Assembly (NCBI RefSeq): GCF_021130785.1
Contig: NW_025776221.1
Span: 1 to 64,000 of the forward strand
DNA length: 64,000 nt
Direction: 5' to 3'
Source of the DNA: Homalodisca vitripennis
Lineage: Eukaryota; Arthropoda; Insecta; Hemiptera; Cicadellidae
Part shown: positions 55,914 through 64,000 of the stretch, in pieces
How the letters are laid out: every line of letters starts with the position of its first letter
Position numbering within the stretch: the stretch's first letter is position 1
Made by a program: the position numbers and the translations under genes
Notes under the pieces: generated by a model
What the model was told of the DNA's origin: nothing
Database searches by the model: none
Seen by the model: the letters and a program-made list of their open reading frames with translations, nothing else

Positions 55914-56591
55914 AGCGATATTTCCTTACTTCTACTGCTCCACTTCTACTGGCAATAATGTCTTTAATAAGTTGTATCGCTTAAATCAATTTAATAAATT
56001 CAACTACTAATGACGATTTATTTGCGGTTTAGGGCAGGCATCATGTTTCTATTTATATTTGGCAATTGTATGAATATGGTTTGAACTTAATATAACAATA
56101 ACAATAACAATAACAATAACAATAAAATAATATAACGATTACATAACGAAAAACAATATAAATTACAATAACATGGTTAGATATCTGAAAACGATTTTTC
56201 TAATAATAATAACAATATATTCTTCTAGGAGTTCAGTGGTGTGTAATACGTGCATACCTGTCTGAATTTGTTCCTCTTTGTCTGTCTCCAGTTGTGTGCA
56301 GTAGTGTCGTCTGGTCGAAACAGTTTCTGCTAATCGTGGCTAGGTTATGTTTTGTTTTTGGGTTATGTTTATGTTATGTTTGCTCACTGAGTAAAGTGGG
56401 TTTAGTGGCCTTTTCGTAGTCGGTGAATAAAGTAGTGTGAATAAACAACAGTCTAGTACAGTGAGAGTGAATCTGAGTAATGAAAATAGTTTTGAGTGTT
56501 GTGCAGTGTAGTGGAATGTCAGTGCAGGCTAGTGGGGATTGGGCCAGGCTAGGCCTATTTCTAAGACATCTACAAATGGCAAGTTTTGTCT

Positions 56592-57254
56592 TTATACTTG
56601 ATATAGAGGTCTAGCTGTATTTAACCAAATGTAGGCTGCCGATTTAAACTTCTTCAGATTTGGTAAATTTTCTATTTCACTAGGCAGTTGATTAAATAGA
56701 TTGGGTACTATATATTCTGGTAGCCTGCGCCCATAGTCTGTCCTTGGGGTGTGTATTTTGTACTTAGCCAAATGCCTAGTATTATAGCTTCTGTCCAGGG
56801 TTTCCTTAAATTGTTTGTTTTCATAATATATCTGTAAAATTTTAAATATATACAATCCTTTAGGTGTTAGTTGTCCCTTTAAACTATAGTGCTGGTCCAA
56901 TTGATTGTCATTTATGTCCAATTCATATCCGTAGAGTGCCCTTAAACATCTTTTTTGTAAATTTAGTATTTGGTTTAAATGGCTATTCGCTGTTGTTCCC
57001 CAGGTAGTTATTCCATATGTGATTATTGATTGAAATAGTGCCTTATAAACTGCTATCTTTGCTGGTTCAGTAAGTTTATTTTGCAGTTTATGCATTATGG
57101 CAATACAGGGGCCGAGTTTTCTCTGTAGTAAAGTTACATGAGGTTTCCATGTTAGCCTATTGTCAACAGTTATGCCCAGGTATCTCACAGTTTCAACCAA
57201 TTTAATACTCTCACATTGACATTGTTTTATGACCATGCAAACATTCACAATCAT
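56592..57254 (-). pseudogene. LINE ORF2 C-terminal part (other frame)
   Basis: Continues the 661-codon ORF after one frameshift: KLVETVRYLGITVDNRLTWK (RT block E), then GPCIAIMHKLQNKLTEPAKI, SIITYGITTWGTTANSHLNQ, KRCLRALYGYELD and LFNQLPSEIENLPNLKKFKS. The ending NTARPLYQV followed by a stop is probably natural. The two frames overlap by 44 bases, so one indel would explain the split. Confidence 0.9.
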
Positions 57255-59196
57255 GGTATTTAATATTTACTACTCTATCAATTTTCATATTCTTTTGGCA
57301 AATATGCATTAAGCATGTCTTTTGGTTGTTTATTATCAAGCCATTGTCATGAGTCCATTTGTTTAACGTGTTAAAATTATTCTGTAGTATTTCTTCTGCA
57401 ATTCTTATATCTTTATGCTGTGACAGGAGTAGTATGTCATCTGCAAAAGCAAAAATGTGACAATCCTCAATCTTTCTTAAAATCTCATCTAAATAAATTA
57501 TAAAAAGAGCTGGACCGATTTGGCTTCCTTGCGGTACTCCGTACTTTATATTTCTCTCATCGCTTAGTGTGTTCAATACTTTTACCACAAATTTCCTGTC
57601 TTTTAAATAGCTCTTAAACCATTCTAAATAGGGACCCCTCACACCCATTTTGAATAGGGCTGCAACAATCTTATTATGCTCTACAGTATCAAAAGCTTTT
57701 GAAAAATCAATAAACAAAGCCAATCCATGCAGTTTAGTGTCCATAATTTTATTTCCTATATCTGCAAACCCTTTTAATGCCATTTCAGTGTTGTAATTCT
57801 TTCTAAATCCAAATTGTTTATGACTTAATATTTTATTCTCATCTAAGTATTTATTTAAGTTTTCTAATACATATTTTTCTAATATTTTCTCTACAGATGA
57901 TAATATGGCTATCGGACGATAATTTTGAAAATCCTTTTTACTGTTATTTTTGTATACTGGTCTAACAATAGATGTTTTCAAGCAATCCGGAAATATTCCT
58001 TCTTTTAATGATTTATTTATTAATATAGTCAATGGTTTGGTGATACCATCCATTGCTTTTTGAATGTCTTTCATTCTTACTCCATCGATTCCTGGGGACT
58101 TGTCAGCATTAATGCCTTTTATTATTTTTACAATACTTTTCGGAGTAGCTATAGGTATGTAGAAATTCTGTAATACACTGTTATCCATATTGTCATTCAT
58201 ATCACATTCCTCTCTATTACCACAGCAGTGTTTTATTCTATCAATGCCTTCTAAAAAATAATTGGCAAAGCTATCCACAATTTCTTTGTTATTCATGGTT
58301 TTTCCCATAGCCACCTCAATTGTCTTATCAATATTATTTTTAGTTGTTCTTCCCAAAAGATAATTTATGTTTTCCCAAACCTTCCTGGAATTGTTTTTGT
58401 TGACTTCGAATAAATGCTGGTAATACCTATTTTTTCTATACTTTATTTTATTGTTCAATCTATTTCTTAAATTCTTGTACAAATTTCGGAATCTGATGTT
58501 AGAGGGGTCCCCTTTCCATAGTCTAAATATTCTGTCCCTTTCCTTTATTAAGTTTATTAGTTCCTGATTCATCCATTCTTTTAGTGGAGTCCTTACGTGG
58601 TGTCCACCTTGCTTATCAATCCTCCCACCTGTCCTATTTATGGTAATAGTACTTCTGTCATAGATGCTAATGAATTTATTTATTACTTTCTCGAATCCTG
58701 CATTTACACTAGTTGTATCTTCTATATCCCAAGTTTCTTTCTCTATGAGTTTCCTTAGCAGTGGTTCTTTTAGTATTTTAGTTTTTTCAACCTCAGTGTC
58801 TCTTTTTCTTCCTCCCAATAGCTCTATTCTGGCAACTATAGGGTAATGGTCAGAAATTTTGGTTTTAATTATACCAGTGAAAATGTTTTTAATAGACATA
58901 TCCAGTTTATAATAAATGTGGTCTATGCATGATCTTACTACACTACCCAGGCGTATTTCCTCTCTCGTGTAGTCCCATATACCCCTTTCTAGGCCCCTTT
59001 CTGCTAATGCTGCCTCATAACTCAATACATTTATATCACTTTTTAAACATTTTTTTTCGACTTTAGTTAAAGGACGATGGAGGGTATATATCATTGCTAT
59101 TAAAATTTGATCTATAATATTATTATATTTGAGCGAATGGTTAAAGAGATTGGTAATTTTGTAAAAGACATAAGTACCAACATCAATGTAATTCAA
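57211..59196 (-). pseudogene. LINE ORF2: endonuclease tail, linker and RT (661 codons)
   Basis: Residues about 40-120 carry the end of the APE domain: GIWDYTREEIRLGSVVRSCI, with the CIDHIY motif, then KISDHYPIVARIEL with the catalytic S-D-H. The linker (about 130-340) includes DRIFRLWKGDPSNIRFRNLY. The RT follows: ADKSPGIDGVRMKDIQK, NYRPIAILSSVEKILEKYVL (about 423), LALFIDFSKAFDTVEHNKIV (A motif Asp, about 495), YGVPQGSQIGPALFIIYLDE (about 551) and HIFAFADDILLLSQHKDIRI (FADD, about 583). All RT catalytic residues are present and the frame is open throughout. It ends in a frameshift near 57240. A working ORF2 would also need the missing endonuclease N-terminus. Jockey/CR1/I group; clade not decided. 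Confidence 0.92.
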
Positions 59197-59210
59197 TAGA
59201 GTTATCTTTA

Positions 59211-60119
59211 ACGGAATTTTATAAGGTAATTTTATAAATAAACTTCAAAAATTTACTGACCAAACATTATCTACAACATGAAACAGTAAAATCTTTCTCA
59301 ATTCTTAATACATCAGCCTTCCACCCTTTTTCACATATGAATATTAGGAACAGTGATGTATTCATGAATTATTACAGTGTGAGAACGGTGAAAAAATGTG
59401 TGGAACTGTAAGAGATCACCAGATTTGAGCTTCATATATTGTAGCTGGCTGGGTTACAAAACAGATTAGTTTGTATTCACTTATTTAAATAATATTAAGG
59501 GATAGTAACAGAAAGGGAACCAAAAATTATTTCAAACTCCGTAGATTTATTAATTATGTATAATATTTTGGAATTTCTATTATTTGGTGTAATGTAATAA
59601 GATTATTAAAACTATTGGTAAGATAGTAAGACATCGGTGAAAACTAATTTCGTTCACTTTAAAAATAAAGAAGCGTTTAAAACGTTTGTCAAATAATTTA
59701 TTTTAGTTCTCTAGTTAATAACACACTTATTGGTTTCTACTCTTTTCAAGTCTTCATACCATTAAAATTGACACAGTTAAAATTCAATTGTTACAAAAAT
59801 TGCTAGGCAACAAATATAATTTTTGTTATTAATTGAAGAACAAATATTAACCAAATTAGTATAATTTACTAAATCTACAATGAAATTCCAACCTCAAACG
59901 AAGGGTGTCTTTGGTATCGTGAGTTTGTCTTTTCATCAATTCCAGATCAATATTCGAGCCATTCTGTAAAATGCTTGAGGTTTAGTCAAATTTGCAGTTA
60001 GATAGTGCCCACCAAAGGACTTTAGTAGCACTTACTGAATGTTAGATGTGTTCTGGTTTTTTTCAGGTACTTCTGTCTCGCGGGCATACTGGGTCACCTA
60101 TTGTAACATTAACTCCAGT
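59211..60119. other. No gene seen; AT-rich DNA
   Basis: Nothing recognised. Confidence 0.5.
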
Positions 60120-60236
60120 GTTCATACTACCATATTGTGTGCATGTGCGTGTGAATGTGTGTGTGAATGTGTCTTGAGAGTGCGTGTGCATGTGAATATA
60201 CGTGTGCATGTGCTTCTTGAGAGTGTGTGTGTGTCA
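60120..60236. repeat. Interrupted GT-rich repeat
   Basis: gtgtgcatgtgcgtgtgaat and cttgagagtg(c/t)gtgtg blocks recur twice. The 97-codon ORF over it is low-complexity. Confidence 0.7.
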
Positions 60237-60520
60237 TCCACAGACTTCTTACTCTACACCTTCTCTTCAATACACAACATTACTCAGGTAGCTATCTATG
60301 TCACAGTTTCAAGTAATTTATGTTATTTATAGATGTTTGGAGATTATTTTAACTATATGTATTATAACTACATAATACATAAGTAAGTAGTAGTATTGTA
60401 AGTTTATACAATAGTGTAACATGCTGACTGAGATAGATATAATATGACACTAGAGTCTGAGATTACTGCTCGGTCTCACATAGTACAGGCCAGCAATGGA
60501 AGTGTAACTACAGTATACAC
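60237..60520. other. No gene seen; spacer
   Basis: Nothing recognised. Confidence 0.4.
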
Positions 60521-60563
60521 TACCACTACTACTACTAATACCACCACTACCACTACCACTACT
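60521..60563. repeat. (ACY)n triplet repeat
   Basis: taccactactactactaata and ccaccactaccactacc runs. The threonine-rich ORF at 60444-60689 arises from it. Confidence 0.85.
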
Positions 60564-61597
60564 GTGGGTATCGGTGTTGTATTACCAAAAGGAGTTGTAC
60601 AATTAGAGTGTTCAAACCTTATTTATCAATTTTATCTATTTGTTGTCATATTATTGTGTCAACAAGAAGTGACTTCGTGTAAAAGTTAGGGTGGGAAGAA
60701 AACAGGCTTGAGTAACGAACTCGATGAGAAATTGAGATTGAATTGAGCTTCTGAAATCAGAAGGCACGGTACTGTGAATGAACTGCGAATAATAGGTACA
60801 ACTTTCTATTATCCAAGTTGCTACATTTCCACATTTTGCTCTTAATTCAAATGTATGTATAGATCTTAAAAACAAAACATTAACATACGGTCAGGCCATA
60901 TTTACTAAAACCTTGCCTTATCAGCAGTTTTTGTTTTAGAAGCTATTGCTGTTGATTTATTCGGTATTGTTGCTTAAAAATCATTATTAATATCTTACGA
61001 AATTTATATTTTAAGTGGATGTTGCTCTTTCCGTAATTCTTAATTCTATGAATATTTCATCAAATAATATAATAGTCAAGATTACTTATTAAATTAGGTA
61101 TGTATTTAATGACTGAATTATAAAGCAAAATCTAGGACAATACGTATCTACGTAAAGCTCATCTAATGGTAGAGGAGGTTACAGGAGCTGAATCTTTTTA
61201 TTATTAACAATTTAGGTTTTTTAAAGTATAATATTGATGATGTATTTACAGATATGACTTAGCAGACGGCTGGCCTGGCAGCATCTTCATCACTCATCAC
61301 ACATTTCATTTTCCAGGTAGGCAATTAAAACGTTTAAAACGAAATAAATTTGTAATTTGTCTAAACCTAGGCTTCAGAATGGCTCCGTTTATAAGTTTAA
61401 GTTAATTAGTTATTTGTGCGTTGTACTGTCTTTAACATCCTCATAGTGTATCCATACCGAATGAGTTTCACCAGTACTGCCGGATACAGACGCAGTAATG
61501 CAATGAACGTGTGAACTCATAATTGTTGCCATGAAATTAAACAATTGTTGTGTTGACTAGATTTGTGTAATAATGTGCGTGTATATGAATAATAAAT
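60564..61597. other. No gene seen; AT-rich DNA
   Basis: Nothing recognised. Confidence 0.5.
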
Positions 61598-61642
61598 TGA
61601 TAATTAATTCACCCCTCATGGTTAGGGGTGAATTCATTATCA
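61598..61642. repeat. Hairpin with 19-bp arms
   Basis: tgataattaattcacccct and aggggtgaattcattatca pair at 18 of 19 positions around a 7-base loop (catggtt). No T-run or other terminator context is visible. Confidence 0.9.
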
Positions 61643-64000
61643 AGTTATCCCTTATAGCTAGTTGATTTGGTTCTTATTGGTAGACGCCCACTAAATAAGA
61701 CAATGTACGCAAAATCCATTAATGGCAATCTGTTTAGCATACTTATTATAAGATATAAGTAGTCTTATATCTGTTTATACTTATTATTAGATAAATTACC
61801 TAGTAGAAGTGTCAGACTACTTTATTTGTTTGATGTTTTGATTTAGTGATAAGTCATAACTTGACTATTATAGTTACTACTATATTATCATATAGATTTG
61901 ACGTTTTAGCAGCGTTTTAGATATTCAGTAGGTCTATACTTGGGAATGAAGATAAAAAAATCATGGAAGATATGGAACACTTATTAAATTAGAATACTAA
62001 TTTCGAATAAAGTGTACTTTAATGTACTAAGTATGAGCTATATTTGTTTGGTTAAATTAATTCCCTTACTCATCATTACTATAGACCGCCTCATGGTCTA
62101 TTCTTGTTAGAATCTGTTACTAGGTTGGCGCGACCGCGTATGCCTGTATGTCTGGCTTTCTTACCCGTCTATCCGTCTGAATGTCTGTACATTCCTCAAG
62201 AAATAATAAATTTGTATGACCTGTTTAGGCTTGTAGGAACTGGCTGGTTGAGGCAGAGTACACTTTTTGTAGTGCATTTTACAATCATCAGGCAGTGTTA
62301 ATGCACAATTATTAGTACAAATTATAAATGAAATAGTTAAAAACCACAATCTTCATTAATTTTGTTATCTATCAAGGCATTTGTTAACAATGTATTTACA
62401 TCTTTTGTAGATATACAGTTCTAGGAACTGTGGTTTTCTAGCTTCAAATTCTTAAACATATTAACCTCATGCAAGTACACTACTTACTTGTCACGTGCAT
62501 TTGTCGAATTTCACATGTAAATAAATAAAAATCAAGATTTAACACAGTTATTTAACAACTCAAATCTTTGTTTCAATTAAAGTAAAAATTGTAACTTTGA
62601 CTCAGTTGTAATATAAAATCTAATTTCTGTACTTTAATATAAATTAAATTTTTAAAGTCTAAATTAAATTTTTAAACTCCCAGCACATACGAGTATTAAA
62701 ATTTACAGCTTCGGTGAGAGCATATTATCGTTTACAATTTATAAAATAATGCTTGAAAACCGGTCAAACTTTATTATATTTCAGTCGGAAAATATGACAC
62801 CTATAATAAATTGGTTAAAAATACCTTAATATGGAATATGTAAACATTAATCTTCTTTATTCTAGTGTTAAGCAATAATTTTCACATAAATGTTCTGCTA
62901 AAGTCACTTACTCGTATGTACTTACAAAAACAGAAAACAATTCATATAAACCTTTCCCATTACTTTTGCAATGTTGGAAATACAAACATGTTTATTGTTT
63001 GTGATCTTCTCTCCTCTATCCTAAATTACATTCTTACTCATTACATTTTCCAAATCACTAATTGCTTTATAATACAGTTTTAAGTGTAATATCATTCACA
63101 GATAAACTATTCTTACTTAATTTACTTACATTTCATTCAAATTTTTTCACGATCCTCCTTGTTTTGTAAAAAGTAACTAGTGATCAAAACTAATGAAAAA
63201 GTTAAATCCAATGTATCTAATCATATTAAGCACTTAAAAGACCTAAGTCACAGTGTTGCTCATATGAAAAACAGGGTGGATAAAGAATTTAAGTATTTTT
63301 TTAAATTAATTGATGTTCAAATAAAAGTCAAACATCTAAGTAAGTCCTTTCACAACCTTTTACCACTTTATAATGTATGAGTTTGACGATACAAGATCTA
63401 ATCTGTTTCATGCAAGACCTAGTACACAATGAGAAAAATTTTAACTTTGATATCCTTATGTTACCATTCTATGGCCACTACTACCTGAGTTACGATAGCC
63501 CCTTATTAAGTTCCAAAGCGCCACGAACACTAAGAGAACACTTTTGATCAGCTCGGAAAATCCCTCATCATTTGTTGAATTCATTTCTTTAGAAACCGAT
63601 GACAACAATAATATGGTAACTGGAGAGAATAGTTTTCATAAATGAACGGAAAACTTGACACTGCTGTACGCAAATTTACAATGACCATTAAAGGGGATCT
63701 TTGTTACGCAGCACTCGAGACCAAATTCGTTACACAGGTACATACCGCGGGAAAGAAGTTGGCTACACACAGTGAAAATATCGAGCGACCGCAGTGAGTT
63801 TGTCATAATAGTAAATAGAATCACAAAGCAGTATACGTATATTTGGTGATCTTCGCCAAACTATACGCAATTGACTATGAGAAAAAGTCGTCGAGGAAAC
63901 ATCGTGTTCATTTTTAACTGACGAGGTTTACTACACTGATTAGGTATATAAATACTGATAAATACTGACCTACAATATACGGAAATAGGATGATATAATA
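61643..64000. other. No gene seen; AT-rich DNA to the window end
   Basis: ORF 63180-63380 (lysine-rich, 66 codons) is not recognised. 63782-63835 shares short words with 40892-40940. Nothing else is assignable. Confidence 0.5.

Larger units (their letters stand above)
55807..59210 (-). mobile_element. LINE, 5'-truncated, best-preserved element of the window
   Basis: The minus-strand element has a T-rich stretch (55807-55850) on the plus strand that is its poly(A) tail. The 3' UTR holds a hairpin (55874-55913) and an (AAC/ATA)-type simple repeat (56095-56125). ORF2 then occupies 56592-59196 with one frameshift. The 5' end lies inside the endonuclease near 59200. Target duplications could not be assigned with certainty. 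Confidence 0.9.

Noticed and set aside
60444..60689. Threonine-rich ORF
   Set aside because: Produced by the ACY triplet repeat.

Overview
The window looks like AT-rich (roughly 70% A+T by eye) non-genic DNA from an animal, most probably an insect. The evidence is the transposon families present: hAT, piggyBac and APE-type LINEs of the Jockey/CR1/I kind. Dinucleotide and polypyrimidine microsatellites are also frequent, and there are no bacterial-style operons or dense ORFs. A hemipteroid insect would fit the repeat style, but that is only an impression. I found no host protein-coding gene that I can defend, no tRNA, no CRISPR array and no intact mobile element. One short GC-rich ORF (1661-1753) could be a first exon and is reported at low confidence.

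Layout. 1-403: left part of an interspersed repeat (family R), cut at a target site by a GC-rich inverted-repeat element (404-772) whose arms carry YY1-like and NRF1-like motifs. 2916-8333: a hAT transposon with a broken transposase. It is split by a 2761-bp LINE (3677-6437) with a perfect 12-bp target duplication and a poly(A) tail. 8548-9490: nested relics, namely a hAT-like N-terminus, 160-180 bp tandem and inverted units, and a fragment of a LINE family seen again at 38 kb. 10.8-12.58 kb: a piggyBac relic ending at a TTAA inside a 107-bp tandem repeat. 13317-13443: a second hAT end, nearly identical and inverted relative to 2916-3042. 13.9-14.9 kb: a LINE relic with its endonuclease part inverted relative to its RT part. 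16341-18755: a 1150-bp tandem repeat (2.1 copies) in which each full unit fuses a 5S-rRNA-like segment to a LINE endonuclease fragment. 18911-20135 and 25490-27205: more copies of family R. 22961-24385: a 72-bp minisatellite interrupted by a short LINE 3' end.

The second half is mostly low-complexity AT-rich DNA. It contains four more minus-strand LINE relics or elements: 28.43-29.21, 37.65-40.33, 43.19-45.96 and 55.81-59.21 kb. The last is the best preserved, with a 661-codon ORF covering the endonuclease tail and most of the RT, and a single frameshift before the C-terminal part. There are also a 144-bp foldback element (45938-46081), a degenerate duplication (32.36-36.0 kb), a nearly perfect 133-bp direct repeat (50723 and 52040), a 19-bp-arm hairpin (61598-61642) and two hammerhead-like folds (27894-27934, 41652-41686).

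The elements do not act as a pathway. The window is a record of successive insertion, deletion and duplication. The order of some events can be read directly: the hAT preceded the LINE inside it, and the minisatellite preceded its LINE insert. For family R, an unoccupied site at 25866-25873 sits beside two half-copies of an insertion at 404 and 18910.
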